Source: Bradyrhizobium nitroreducens (lineage in GTDB: Bacteria > Pseudomonadota > Alphaproteobacteria > Rhizobiales > Xanthobacteraceae). From it: 64,000 nt of DNA. Below, piece by piece: positions 36,410-45,936 of this stretch. A program made the translations under genes and the position numbers. Under the pieces are notes generated by a model. That model did no database searches. It was given only the letters and a program-made list of their open reading frames with translations, and was not told the DNA's origin. Position 1 is the first letter of the stretch. The number at the start of each line of letters is the position of its first letter. The DNA is taken from positions 2,486,339 to 2,550,338 of the forward strand of contig NZ_LFJC01000003.1 in assembly GCF_002776695.1 (NCBI RefSeq), read 5' to 3'.

Positions 36410-37195
36410 CTACGTCTCGAAGGTCTGTGCGGCATGCCAGGAGAGGCCTTCCAGCGTCGTGGTGCGCGGCTTGTACTCGCAGCCGATCCAGCCGCGATAG
36501 CCGATCGCGTCGAGATGGCGGAACAGGAAGGGATAGTTGATCTCGCCGGTGCCGGGCTCATGACGGCCGGGATTGTCGGCGAGCTGGATGTGGGCGATCT
36601 CAGGAAGATATTCCTGCATGGTGCGGGCGAGATCACCCTCCATGATCTGCATGTGATAGATGTCGTACTGGACGAACAGGTTGTTCGACCGCACCTCCGA
36701 GATCAGCTGGATCGCCTGCTCGGTGCCGTTGAGGAAGAAGCCGGGAATGTCGAGCGTGTTGATCGGCTCGACCAGCAGCTTGATGTTTTCCCGCGCCAGC
36801 GTCGAGGCCGCAAAGCGCAGGTTTCCCACCAGCGTCTCCTGAAGCTCGCGCGGGTCGGCATCGGCAGGCGCGATGCCGACGAGGCAGTTGAGCTGCCCGC
36901 AGTCGATCGCCCTAGCATAGTCGATGGCGCGGAACACGCCGTCGCGGAATTCGGCGGTGCGGTCAGGCAGGATCGCGATGCCGCGCTCGCCGCCGGCCCA
37001 GTTACCGGCGGGGAGATTGTGCAGCACTTGCGTCAGCCCATGCGCCTCGAGCTGCTCGCGCAGCTGCGCCTTGTCGAAATCATAGGGAAAGAGATATTCG
37101 ACCCCCGAGAAGCCCGCCGCCTTCGCCGCAGCAAAGCGGTCGAGGAACGGCATCTCGTTGAAGAGCATGGTGAGGTTGGCGGCGAATTTCGGCAT
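36410..37195 (-). CDS. hyi: Hydroxypyruvate isomerase
   Basis: 261 residues, xylose-isomerase-like TIM barrel. It starts MPKFAANLTMLFNEMPFLDRF, with LVEPINTLDIPGFF (metal Glu) and later VQYDIYHMQ and GEINYPFLF in conserved positions. It interconverts hydroxypyruvate and tartronate semialdehyde. It starts 13 bases after gcl. Confidence 0.92.
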   Translation of the reverse strand: MPKFAANLTMLFNEMPFLDRFAAAKAAGFSGVEYLFPYDFDKAQLREQLEAHGLTQVLHNLPAGNWAGGERGIAILPDRTAEFRDGVFRAIDYARAIDCGQLNCLVGIAPADADPRELQETLVGNLRFAASTLARENIKLLVEPINTLDIPGFFLNGTEQAIQLISEVRSNNLFVQYDIYHMQIMEGDLARTMQEYLPEIAHIQLADNPGRHEPGTGEINYPFLFRHLDAIGYRGWIGCEYKPRTTTLEGLSWHAAQTFET

Positions 37196-37208
37196 GATGC
37201 TTCTTCCC

Positions 37209-38999
37209 CTATTCCGCCGGCTGCAGCACGCCGGGCTTCTTGGTTCCGACCTCGTCGAGGGCTAAGTCCAGCACCTCCTCGAACTCGACGATGTTATCGA
37301 TCTCGGTGCCCATCGCGATGTTGGTGACGCGCTCGAGAATGAACTCGACGACGACAGGCACGCGGTGCTTGGCCATCAGCTCTCGCGCGGTCGCGAACGC
37401 GGCCTGAGTATCCTTCGGGTCGGTGACGCGGATCGCCTTGCAGCCGAGCCCTTCGGCCACTGTGACATGATCGACGCCGTAAACGCCGATCTCCGGGGAG
37501 TTGATGTTCTCGAAGGAGAGCTGGACATGGTAGTCCATGTCGAAGCCGCGCTGGGCCTGGCGGATCAGGCCGAGATAGGAATTGTTCACGACGACGTGGA
37601 TATAGGGCAGATTGAACTGCGCCCCGACCGCAAGCTCCTCAATCAGGAACTGGAAGTCGTAATCGCCTGACAGCGCGACGATCTCGCGTTCCGGACACGC
37701 CGCACGCACGCCGAGCGCCGCGGGCAACGTCCAGCCGAGCGGCCCGGCCTGCCCGGCATTGATCCAGTTGCGCGGCTTGTAGACACCGAGGAATTGCGCG
37801 CCGGCAATCTGCGACAGGCCGATCACGGTGACGTAGGTGGTGTCGCGGCCGAACGCCTTGTTCATCTCCTCGTAGACGCGCTGCGGCTTGATCGGGACGT
37901 TGTCGAAATGGCTCTTGCGCAGCATCGTCTTCTTGCGGTCGCGGCAGGCCGCGGGCCACGCCTGGCGCTCGCGAAGCCTGCCGGACCGCCGCCACTCCCT
38001 GGCCACGGTGACGAAGAGTTCGAGCGCAGCCTTGGCGTCCGAGACGATGCCGAGATCGGGATTGAACACGCGGCCAATCTGGGTCGGCTCGATGTCGACA
38101 TGCACGAAGGTGCGGCCCTTGGTGTAGGTCTCGACCGAGCCGGTGTGGCGGTTGGCCCAGCGGTTGCCGATGCCGAGCACGAAATCGGATTCGAGCATCG
38201 TGGCATTGCCATAACGGTGGCTGGTCTGAAGGCCGACCATGCCGGCCATCAGCACGTGATCGTCGGGGATCGCGCCCCACCCCATCAGCGTCGGCACGAC
38301 AGGCACGTTGGTGATCTCGGCGAATTCGACCAGCAGGTCCGAGGCATCGGCATTGATGATGCCGCCACCGGCGACGATCAGCGGCCGCTCGGCGGCGTTG
38401 AGCATCTCCAGCGCCTTCTCGACCTGCTTGCGGGTCGCCGTGGGCTTGTACACCGGCAGCGGCTCATAGGTCTCGTCGTCGAACTCGATCTCGGCGAGCT
38501 GCACGTCGAGCGGCATGTCGATCAGCACCGGCCCGGGCCTCCCTGAGCGCATCACATGAAACGCCTGGCTGAACACGCGCGGCACCAGCGCCGGCTCGCG
38601 CACCGTCACCGCCCATTTGGTCACGGGCTTTGCGATCGACTCGATGTCGACGGCCTGAAAGTCTTCCTTGTAGAGCCGTGCCCGCGGTGCCTGTCCGGTG
38701 ATGCATAGGATCGGAATGGAATCGGCGATCGCCGAATAGAGCCCCGTGATCATGTCGGTGCCCGCCGGCCCCGAGGTTCCGATGCAGACGCCGATATTGC
38801 CGGCCTTGGCGCGCGTGTAACCCTCGGCCATGTGCGAGGCGCCCTCGACATGCCGCGCCAGGATGTGGCGGATAGAGCCGCGCTTCTTCAGCGCCGAGTA
38901 AAGCGGATTGATCGCGGCACCGGGAACCCCGAAGGCGGTGGAGATGCCTTCCTTCTCCAGAATCCGCACGGCAGCATCAACGGCTCGCATCTTCGCCAT
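37209..38999 (-). CDS. gcl: Glyoxylate carboligase (tartronate-semialdehyde synthase)
   Basis: 596 residues, the family length. The N-terminal ThDP domain begins [19 protein letters not shown]. At the position where most ThDP enzymes have an activating Glu there is Val in [16 protein letters not shown], the hallmark of Gcl. The ThDP motif is [14 protein letters not shown]...VVNNSYLG. It condenses two glyoxylates with loss of CO2. It is followed by hyi and glxR and preceded by ade. Confidence 0.95.
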   Translation of the reverse strand: MAKMRAVDAAVRILEKEGISTAFGVPGAAINPLYSALKKRGSIRHILARHVEGASHMAEGYTRAKAGNIGVCIGTSGPAGTDMITGLYSAIADSIPILCITGQAPRARLYKEDFQAVDIESIAKPVTKWAVTVREPALVPRVFSQAFHVMRSGRPGPVLIDMPLDVQLAEIEFDDETYEPLPVYKPTATRKQVEKALEMLNAAERPLIVAGGGIINADASDLLVEFAEITNVPVVPTLMGWGAIPDDHVLMAGMVGLQTSHRYGNATMLESDFVLGIGNRWANRHTGSVETYTKGRTFVHVDIEPTQIGRVFNPDLGIVSDAKAALELFVTVAREWRRSGRLRERQAWPAACRDRKKTMLRKSHFDNVPIKPQRVYEEMNKAFGRDTTYVTVIGLSQIAGAQFLGVYKPRNWINAGQAGPLGWTLPAALGVRAACPEREIVALSGDYDFQFLIEELAVGAQFNLPYIHVVVNNSYLGLIRQAQRGFDMDYHVQLSFENINSPEIGVYGVDHVTVAEGLGCKAIRVTDPKDTQAAFATARELMAKHRVPVVVEFILERVTNIAMGTEIDNIVEFEEVLDLALDEVGTKKPGVLQPAE

Positions 39000-39053
39000 A
39001 TCCGACCTCGCTTGTTACACGTCAGCGAGCGAGATCATCAGGCGCGAGAGGCG

Positions 39054-39070
39054 CGATCTCAACGAGATCG
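39054..39070. promoter_or_regulatory. Palindrome CGATCTC-AAC-GAGATCG upstream of gcl
   Basis: A perfect seven-base dyad in the 153-base gap between ade and gcl, about 60 bases before the gcl start. It could be an operator allowing gcl-hyi-glxR to be controlled separately from ade. No regulator gene lies next to it, so its reader is unknown. Confidence 0.35.
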
Positions 39071-39152
39071 ATTTTATTTTCCACGATGCGGCAGCCGCAG
39101 AAAAAATCGCGGCGGTCTCAATCGGTTAGATCGAGAAATCCGTGAAAGAGGT

Positions 39153-40955
39153 TCACTCGAACAGCGGCGCCAGCACCATCTGCGGCACCAGCACGAGGCC
39201 CTTGTCGGTGATGCGAATTTCCGGAATGACCGATAGGGGAATCAAATTGAAGCCCATATAGGGGATGGTGCAGCCGGCCTCGGCCCACTCCTTCTTCAGT
39301 ACCTTGACCTCCTCGGCCACCTCGGTGACGCGCTTGTCGGACAGCAGCCCCGCGATCGGCAGCGGCACCAGCGCCCTCACCTTGCCGTCGGCGACGACGC
39401 AGACGCCGCCCTGCTGCTCCCTGATCGCCGCGATCGCGACCTGCATGTCCGCCTCGTTGGTGCCGGCGACAATGATATTGTGGCTGTCATGCCCGACGCT
39501 GGAAGCAACCGCGCCGCGCTTCAGGCCAAAATCCTTCAGCAGACCGTAGGCGACGTTGCCCGCCGATTTGCCGTGGCGCTCGACCACTGTGACGAAGCAG
39601 AGGCCGTAGCGCGCGAACAGCGACGGCCAGTCCTTGGCCGGCTCGATCGCAACCTTCTCGTGGATCAGCGTGATGCCCGGAAGTGCGGTCTTGATCGCGT
39701 TGACGGTGCACGCCTTCGCCGGCAGTTCCGGCGTCAGCTTCATCGCCGCCGGTAGCTTCACGGTCGCATAGGCCGCCTTGGGATATTGATAGCGCTGCGA
39801 CAGCGCCTGATCGAGGCGACCAGTGATCTTGCCGCGCTCGACCACGAGCTCACCGCCATACCAGGTGCATTGCGGCTTGAGCTGATCGTCCATCAGCACG
39901 AGATCGGCACGGCGACCGCCGCCGAGCCCGCCGATGTCGCCGTCCATGCCGAAGCGGGTCGCGCCGTGCAGGGAGCCCATCGACCAGGCCTGCTCCGGCG
40001 ACATCCCCGCCTTCACCGCCTCGCGCACCACCCAGTCGAGGCCGAACAGCAGCAAATCGTCGGCATCGCGGTCGTCGGTGCATACCGCCGTTCGCTTGTG
40101 CGAGGCACCGAGCTCGGTGATGGTGCGGATCGCCTGCGGCAGCGAGTGCCAGGGCGTGGTCGGCGGGCCGCCGCGCAGGAAAATCCAAACGCCGGCATCG
40201 AGCAGATCGTCGGCGATGTCGCGGTCGATCGCCTCATGGGTGTCGGTGACGCCCGATGCCGCATAGGCCGCGACAAATTCGCGGCCGTAGACATGGCCGG
40301 ACACCGGCCGCCCGCGTTTCAGCGCTGCGGCGAGGATCGCGTGGCTGCGCTCGTCGCCCATCGTCACCGGCACGAAATCCATCTTCTCGCCGAGCGCGAC
40401 CGCTTCCGGCCAGCGGTCGAACAGTCCGGCGATCTTGTCCGGTGTGAGATCGCCGCCGGCTGTTTCCAATTCGGCCGAGGTCGCAGGAACCGTACTCGGC
40501 ACCGTCAGGAAAATCGAGAGCGGCGCCTCGCGCGCGTCCTCCAGCATTGCCTCGACACCGGCGACGTCCATGACGTTGCCGATCTCGTGGCTGTCGCAGA
40601 AGATCGTGGTGGTGCCGTTGAGCAGCGCGGCCTCTGCATAGGCACAGGCCGTCACCATCGAGGATTCGATGTGGATATGCGGGTCGACCAGGCCCGGCGC
40701 GATGATGCCGCCGGCTGCGTCGTAAGTCGACACTCCGCTCCAGGCCTTCTTGGCCGCTCCTGCCGGCTTCACCGCCGCGACACGGCCACCGGTGATCCAG
40801 ACCTCACGGTTCGCATGGATGCGCTCCGAATAGGTCGAGAGCACCCGCCCTCCCGTGATGACGAGATCCGGCGCGATGCGCGCCGAGGCGACGTCGGCGA
40901 GGCGCCGCGTCATGCTGTGCAGCGGCGCAACGGAGAAACGGGTGAGTCTGGTCAT
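39153..40955 (-). CDS. ade: Adenine deaminase
   Basis: 600 residues of the amidohydrolase superfamily. The metal motif [14 protein letters not shown] (about residues 88-101) is specific to Ade, as is [23 protein letters not shown] carries the catalytic Asp. It converts adenine to hypoxanthine and ammonia. Hypoxanthine leads through urate and allantoin to glyoxylate, the substrate of the gcl operon on the same strand. The other purine-degradation genes are not in this window. Confidence 0.93.
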   Translation of the reverse strand: MTRLTRFSVAPLHSMTRRLADVASARIAPDLVITGGRVLSTYSERIHANREVWITGGRVAAVKPAGAAKKAWSGVSTYDAAGGIIAPGLVDPHIHIESSMVTACAYAEAALLNGTTTIFCDSHEIGNVMDVAGVEAMLEDAREAPLSIFLTVPSTVPATSAELETAGGDLTPDKIAGLFDRWPEAVALGEKMDFVPVTMGDERSHAILAAALKRGRPVSGHVYGREFVAAYAASGVTDTHEAIDRDIADDLLDAGVWIFLRGGPPTTPWHSLPQAIRTITELGASHKRTAVCTDDRDADDLLLFGLDWVVREAVKAGMSPEQAWSMGSLHGATRFGMDGDIGGLGGGRRADLVLMDDQLKPQCTWYGGELVVERGKITGRLDQALSQRYQYPKAAYATVKLPAAMKLTPELPAKACTVNAIKTALPGITLIHEKVAIEPAKDWPSLFARYGLCFVTVVERHGKSAGNVAYGLLKDFGLKRGAVASSVGHDSHNIIVAGTNEADMQVAIAAIREQQGGVCVVADGKVRALVPLPIAGLLSDKRVTEVAEEVKVLKKEWAEAGCTIPYMGFNLIPLSVIPEIRITDKGLVLVPQMVLAPLFE

Positions 40956-41040
40956 CGTGGCTCTCGCATGGCGTTACGGGCGAGCGATGGTTACGCCCCG
41001 CGACAAACCGGGCAAGCGCAAATATAGCGGCAGGCTCTGC

Positions 41041-41841
41041 TTACGGCTTGGGCGCCGAACTGCCTGCCTTCCCCGCCCCAGCAGACCTCCGCGAGTTCCG
41101 CCGCCGCGGCGGCGGTGCGGCAGTGGGCTTGACCCGGATTCGCATCGACCGGCCCTTCGACTCGTCGATCTCGAACGAATTCGTCTTGCGCACGAGGTCA
41201 CTCAGCTTGCGGAAGCCGAACGTTCTCGGATCGAAATCGGACGCCAGATTGGCGAGCTGCCGTCCGACTTCACCGAGCGCAACCCAGCCGTCCTCACTCT
41301 CCATCTGGGTGATGACCTTCTTGATGATGGGCGTGGCGGCATCGAGCGGCTGAAGCGGTGCAGGCCCCGACGCGGCGCCTTGGGTGGTGGTCGTGCCGGC
41401 AAGCAGGTTCTCTGTGTAGACGAACCTTCGGCAGGCCTGCCTGAAGCTTTCCGGCGTCTTCTGCTCGCCGAACCCAAAGACATCGATGCCCTGCTCCCGG
41501 ATGCGGGCGGCCAGACGGGTAAAGTCGCTGTCGGACGACACCAGGCAGAAACCATCGAACCGTCCGCTGTGCAGCAGGTCCATCGCGTCGATGACAAGGG
41601 TGATGTCCGACGCGTTCTTTCCGGTCGTGTATGCGAACTGCTGCTGCGGTATGATGGCGTGTTTCGACAGGATGTCAGCCCAGCCCCTGGAACGCGCATT
41701 GGAGAAATCGCCGTAGATGCGGCGGACGCTGGCCTCGCCGATCTTGGCAATCTCCTCGAACAGCCCATCCGCGATCTTGGCAGAGGCGTTGTCGGCATCG
41801 ATCAGGACGGCGAGACGGGGCGAGCGGAGTTCTGACGGCAT
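41041..41841 (-). CDS. NYN-domain (PIN-like) protein with OST-HTH/LOTUS domain
   Basis: 266 residues. The N-terminal NYN nuclease-like domain has the acidic set VLIDADNAS, ITLVIDAMD and VSSDSDF. An OST-HTH (LOTUS) domain spans about residues 165-235 (EDGWVALGEVGRQLANL, FGFRKLSDLVRKTNSFEI). The tail is Pro/Arg/Lys-rich. Such proteins are thought to cleave or bind RNA, but bacterial members are little studied. It stands alone, 85 bases before ade. Confidence 0.87.
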   Translation of the reverse strand: MPSELRSPRLAVLIDADNASAKIADGLFEEIAKIGEASVRRIYGDFSNARSRGWADILSKHAIIPQQQFAYTTGKNASDITLVIDAMDLLHSGRFDGFCLVSSDSDFTRLAARIREQGIDVFGFGEQKTPESFRQACRRFVYTENLLAGTTTTQGAASGPAPLQPLDAATPIIKKVITQMESEDGWVALGEVGRQLANLASDFDPRTFGFRKLSDLVRKTNSFEIDESKGRSMRIRVKPTAAPPPRRRNSRRSAGAGKAGSSAPKP

Positions 41842-41896
41842 GGCGTTTCCTCAACAAGCTGGAGGCAGCATCTAGAAGACGCACACGGCAGAACGG

Positions 41897-43396
41897 TTAA
41901 TCCTCGTTCGCCTTGAAGCGCCCGAGGCCCTTTAGCACGAAGGGCGCCAGCAGCGCGATCAGCGCGATGCCGAGCAGCGTCGCCGAGATCGGGCTCTGCA
42001 GCAGCGTCATGGGATCGCCGAGGCTGATCGCGAGCGCGCGGCGGAGCTGGCTCTCGGCGATCGGGCCGAGGATCAGGCCGACGACGACCGGCGCGATCGG
42101 AAAATCGAACCGGCGCATCAGGAAGCCGAGCACGCCGAAGCCGGCCAGCATCGACAGCTCGACCACCGACGGCTTTGCGGCGATGGTGCCCATGGTCGCG
42201 AACACGAGGATGCCGGCATAGAGCCAGGGCTGCGGGATCGCGAGCAGCCGCACCCACAGGCCGACCAGCGGCAGGTTGAGCACCAGCAGCATCACGTTGG
42301 CAATGAACAGACTGGCGATCAGGCCCCACACGAGGTCGGGCCGTTCGGCGAACAGCAGCGGCCCCGGGTTGAGGCCGTATTGCTGGAAGCCCGCCAGCAT
42401 CATCGCGGCGGTCGCCGAGGTCGGCAGTCCCAGCGTCAACAGCGGCACCAGCGTGCCGGCGGCGGAGGCGTTGTTGGCGGCTTCGGGGCCGGCGACGCCT
42501 TCGATCGCGCCCTTGCCGAATTCTTCGGGATATTTTGTGAGACGCTTCTCGGTCGAATAGGACAGGAAGGTCGGGATCTCCGCGCCGCCCGCCGGCAGTG
42601 CGCCGATCGGGAAGCCGAACATGGTGCCGCGCAGCCACGGCTTCCACGACCGCTTCCAGTCTTCCTTCGTCATCCACAGCGAGCCGCGCACCGGCTCGAG
42701 CTTCTCCTCGCTGTGGTGACGGCGCGATGCAACGTAGAGCGCCTCGCCGACCGCGAACAGGCCGACCGCAAGCGTCGTCACCTCGACGCCATCGAGCAGT
42801 TCAGGAACGCCGAACGCAAGCCGGGCCTGCCCCGTCAGCTTGTCGATGCCGACGAGACCGAGCGTCAGACCGATGAACAGGCTGGTCAGACCGCGGATCG
42901 GGGAATCGCCGAAGGTCGCCGACACCGTGACGAAGGCGACGCACATCAGCGCGAAATAATCCTCAGGGCCGAAGCGCACCGCGAAATCGACCAGCCAGGG
43001 CGCGAGGAACGCAAGGCCAATCGTGGCGATGGTGCCGGCGACGAAGGAGCCGATCGCGGAGGTCGCCAGCGCGGGACCGCCGCGGCCGGCCTTGGCCATC
43101 TTGTTGCCTTCGAGCGCGGTCGCCATCGAGGCGCTCTCGCCGGGCGTGTTGATCAGGATCGCAGTGGTCGAGCCGCCATACATGCCGCCGTAATAGATGC
43201 CGGCGAACATGATCAGCGAGCCGCCGGGATCGAGCTTGTAGATGACGGGCAGCAGCAGCGCGACGGTCAGCGCGGGGCCGATGCCCGGCAGCACGCCGAC
43301 CGCCGTGCCGAGAAACACGCCGATCAGCGCATAGAGCAGGTTCACAGGCTGAATGGCGACGGCCATGCCGTGCGCCAGCGCCGCAAAAGTGTCCAT
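41897..43396 (-). CDS. tctA: Tripartite tricarboxylate transporter large permease (TctA)
   Basis: 499 residues with about twelve helices, from an ATG that overlaps the tctB stop by one base (TGATG); a GTG one codon earlier is possible. [21 protein letters not shown] and [30 protein letters not shown] are the TctA signatures. With TctB it forms the secondary transporter served by the periplasmic TctC protein. Cargo is a carboxylate, not necessarily citrate. Confidence 0.93.
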   Translation of the reverse strand: MDTFAALAHGMAVAIQPVNLLYALIGVFLGTAVGVLPGIGPALTVALLLPVIYKLDPGGSLIMFAGIYYGGMYGGSTTAILINTPGESASMATALEGNKMAKAGRGGPALATSAIGSFVAGTIATIGLAFLAPWLVDFAVRFGPEDYFALMCVAFVTVSATFGDSPIRGLTSLFIGLTLGLVGIDKLTGQARLAFGVPELLDGVEVTTLAVGLFAVGEALYVASRRHHSEEKLEPVRGSLWMTKEDWKRSWKPWLRGTMFGFPIGALPAGGAEIPTFLSYSTEKRLTKYPEEFGKGAIEGVAGPEAANNASAAGTLVPLLTLGLPTSATAAMMLAGFQQYGLNPGPLLFAERPDLVWGLIASLFIANVMLLVLNLPLVGLWVRLLAIPQPWLYAGILVFATMGTIAAKPSVVELSMLAGFGVLGFLMRRFDFPIAPVVVGLILGPIAESQLRRALAISLGDPMTLLQSPISATLLGIALIALLAPFVLKGLGRFKANED

Positions 43397-43881
43397 CACA
43401 GCAGTCGCTCCAGCGGCCCGGTCGGAAGGCTCAGCGTCAACAGCCGGTCGAACGCGAGATAGATGAGGGTCGACATCACGAGGGCGATGATGCCGTCGAC
43501 GAGGATGGCGCGGCGCCCGAAGGCCGCCGAGGTCGTCACGAACAGCGCCGACGTCGCCAGGATGAAGCCGCCGCCAAAGCCGATGATGGCGATCAGCAGC
43601 GCGAGGCCGATGAGGATCAACACCACCGGCACGGGGTCGGCGCTCTCGCGCGCCGGCAGATTGCCGCGCAGCGCATCGATGAAATTGCCGATCGCAAGCA
43701 GCGCAAGGCCGCAGGCGACCACGACCGGCATCGCCTCCGGCCCCATCCCGTACATCGCGGTGGATGACAGGCCGCGCGCGTCGAAGACCAGCACCGCGGC
43801 GAGGCCTGCGAGCAAGGCCGCGATGACGATGCCGGCGCGATCGACGCGCCGCGGCGGCCGGGCCGGATCGCCCGAGCTCAT
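43396..43881 (-). CDS. tctB: Tripartite tricarboxylate transporter small permease (TctB)
   Basis: 161 residues with four helices and the [22 protein letters not shown] motif of the family. Its start overlaps the tctC stop (ATGA). This is the usual small partner of TctA. Confidence 0.9.
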   Translation of the reverse strand: MSSGDPARPPRRVDRAGIVIAALLAGLAAVLVFDARGLSSTAMYGMGPEAMPVVVACGLALLAIGNFIDALRGNLPARESADPVPVVLILIGLALLIAIIGFGGGFILATSALFVTTSAAFGRRAILVDGIIALVMSTLIYLAFDRLLTLSLPTGPLERLL

Positions 43882-44846
43882 GACTTGACCAGACCGACCG
43901 ATTTCAGCACGTCGGTGACCCGCACGGTTTCCTTCTTCAGGAAGTCGGCGAAGGCGTCGCCGCCGAGATAGGCGTCCTCCCAGCCCTTCTGCTTGAGGAT
44001 CTCCTTCCAGGCGTCCGACTTCACCATCTTCTCGACGGCATCGCTCAGCGTCTTCTTCTGCTCCGGCGTGATGCCGGGAGGCGCGACGACCGAGCGCCAG
44101 TTGGCGATCACGAGGTCGATGCCTTGCTCCCTAAAGGTCGGGATGTCGCTGCCCGGGATGCGCTTCTCCGAGGTCACGCCGATCGCGCGCAGCTTGCCGG
44201 ACTTGATCTGCCCTTCATATTCGCTGAGGCCCGAAATACCCGCGGTGACCTTGCCGCCGAGGATCGCCGCCAGCGACTCGCCGCCGCCGGAGAACGGGAT
44301 GTAGTTGATCTTCTTGGCGTCGGCGCCGACGGCGCCGGCAAACAACGCCGCCATCACATGGTCGACGCCACCGGCCGAGCCGCCGGCAAAGGTCACCTTG
44401 GCGATGTCGGCCCTCACCGCGGCAGCGAGATCCTGTGCATTCCTGATCGGCGAATTCGCGGGCACCACGATCACCTGGATTTCCTCGGTGAGGCGCGCGA
44501 TCGGCGTCACCTGCTCGAGCGTGACCGGCGACTTGTTCATGGCGAGCGCCCCCACCATGACGAAGCCGTTGACCATCATCTGGTTGCCGTCGCCCTTGGC
44601 ACCATTGACGAATTGCGCGATGCCGACGCTGCCGCCCGCGCCGGGGACGTTGGTCACCTGCACGCTGCGCGCGACACCGGAGGCCACCAGCGCCTGCTGC
44701 ATCGAGCGCGCGGTCTGGTCCCAGCCGCCGCCCGGAGCCGCCGGCGCCATCAGCTTGAGCTCGAGCTGCTGGGCAAAGGACGGCGTCGCCGCCGCAAGGG
44801 TCAGCGCGACGGCTGCGCCGGCAAGGCGCGCAAAAAATCGGGACAT
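43878..44846 (-). CDS. tctC: Tripartite tricarboxylate transporter binding protein (TctC/Bug family)
   Basis: 322 residues from ATG 44846 (GGAG ten bases upstream). The signal peptide [20 protein letters not shown] is cleaved near SFAQ. The mature part has [27 protein letters not shown] and the [14 protein letters not shown] loop, typical of Bug proteins that bind di- or tricarboxylates. The long in-frame extension upstream is a shadow of the iclR gene. A candidate operator lies about 45 bases before the start. Confidence 0.92.
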   Translation of the reverse strand: MSRFFARLAGAAVALTLAAATPSFAQQLELKLMAPAAPGGGWDQTARSMQQALVASGVARSVQVTNVPGAGGSVGIAQFVNGAKGDGNQMMVNGFVMVGALAMNKSPVTLEQVTPIARLTEEIQVIVVPANSPIRNAQDLAAAVRADIAKVTFAGGSAGGVDHVMAALFAGAVGADAKKINYIPFSGGGESLAAILGGKVTAGISGLSEYEGQIKSGKLRAIGVTSEKRIPGSDIPTFREQGIDLVIANWRSVVAPPGITPEQKKTLSDAVEKMVKSDAWKEILKQKGWEDAYLGGDAFADFLKKETVRVTDVLKSVGLVKS

Positions 44847-44890
44847 AAGGGCATCTCCAGGCTCATGCGGACGTTTGCCGCATTGTGTCG

Positions 44891-44911
44891 TTTGGTCGCA
44901 TATCAACCAAA
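44891..44911. promoter_or_regulatory. Dyad TTTGGT-N9-ACCAAA, candidate IclR operator
   Basis: A six-base inverted repeat in the 104-base gap between iclR and tctC, close to the tctC promoter position. IclR proteins bind short dyads of this type. The regulator gene is immediately upstream. Motif-based inference only. Confidence 0.4.
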
Positions 44912-44950
44912 ACGGCCGATGCTGTCCAGCCATCCCCCAGGAGTTTTGGG

Positions 44951-45793
44951 TCAGCGGGGCGTCGGGATCACCCCACCGAGGGCAGCCGTCAGTTCGGCGG
45001 CGACATCCCGGACGATTTGCCCGATTTCCGGCAACCTCTGATCGGTCAACCGGCTGGTCATGCCGGAGACGGAAATCGCCGCGAGCGGCTCGGCGCAGTC
45101 GTTGTAGACCACCGCCGCAATACAGCGCAGGCCCATGCAGGCCTCCTCGTCGTCGAGCGCAAAGCCCTGCTGGCGGATCTTTTCGAGCTCCCGGAACAGG
45201 TCGCTCGGCCGCACGATCGATTTCTCGGTCAGGCGGGGCATGCCGTGATGGCGGATGACGGCGCCGACGTCCTCGTCCGAATAGGTCGCGAGCACCGCCT
45301 TGCCGACGCCCGACGTCACCATGGCGACCCGGCCGCCGACCTGGGTCAGCGAGCGCATGATCTCGCGGCTCTCCATCCGGGTCAGCACGATGATGAACTC
45401 GTCGTCGACCACCGCGAGGTTGGCGGTCTCGCGGGTGAGATCGCGCAGCTTGCGCAAATAGGGGATGGCCTGTGTGGAGAAATTGCGCCGCCGCGCAAAG
45501 CTCGCGCCTACCGTGAAGGCGCGGGAACCGACGTGCCATTTGGATTCGGCGCGATCGAACTGGACGAAGCGGCGGCTTTCCAGCGTCGCAAGCAGGCGGT
45601 GGACGGTGGAGGCCGACAGGCCGGTGCGCACGGCGAGGTCGCTGAGGCGATAGCCTTCGTCGTCTTCGGCCAGCGTCTCGAGGATCGACAGCGCGCGGTC
45701 GACGGACTGCACGCCGCCGTCGCGCGCGTCATGGTCGGCCTCCGAAGGAGGCCTGGGCTCGAGCGATTTGCGCCGGATCACGTTCTTGCTCAT
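44951..45793 (-). CDS. IclR-family transcriptional regulator
   Basis: About 280 residues from MSKNVIRRK; an ATG seven codons earlier exists. The winged HTH reads SVDRALSILETLAEDDEGYRLSDLAVRTGLSASTVHRLLATLE. The effector domain has the usual AVVYNDCAEPLAAISVSGM near the end. It precedes tctCBA on the same strand and probably senses the carboxylate carried by that system. Confidence 0.9.
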   Translation of the reverse strand: MSKNVIRRKSLEPRPPSEADHDARDGGVQSVDRALSILETLAEDDEGYRLSDLAVRTGLSASTVHRLLATLESRRFVQFDRAESKWHVGSRAFTVGASFARRRNFSTQAIPYLRKLRDLTRETANLAVVDDEFIIVLTRMESREIMRSLTQVGGRVAMVTSGVGKAVLATYSDEDVGAVIRHHGMPRLTEKSIVRPSDLFRELEKIRQQGFALDDEEACMGLRCIAAVVYNDCAEPLAAISVSGMTSRLTDQRLPEIGQIVRDVAAELTAALGGVIPTPR

Positions 45794-45816
45794 CGCGACC
45801 TGCCGCTTGTGCATCC

Positions 45817-45922
45817 GTCATTCCGGGATGGTGCGCCGGGACTGCGCGCAGCGCGGGCCTGGCGTACCAGACCCGGAATCTCGAGATCCCGGGTTCGACG
45901 CTTCGCGTCGCCCCGGGATGAC
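45817..45922. repeat. Palindromic intergenic repeat, about 106 bp
   Basis: It begins GTCATTCCGGGATG and ends CCCCGGGATGAC, an imperfect terminal inverted repeat. An inner dyad is formed by CGGGTTCGACGCTTCGCGTC and neighbouring sequence. It fills the gap between iclR and the acyl-CoA synthetase 3' end. This class of repeat is common in Bradyrhizobium intergenic DNA. Confidence 0.7.
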
Positions 45923-45936
45923 AGGAGAGATAACGC

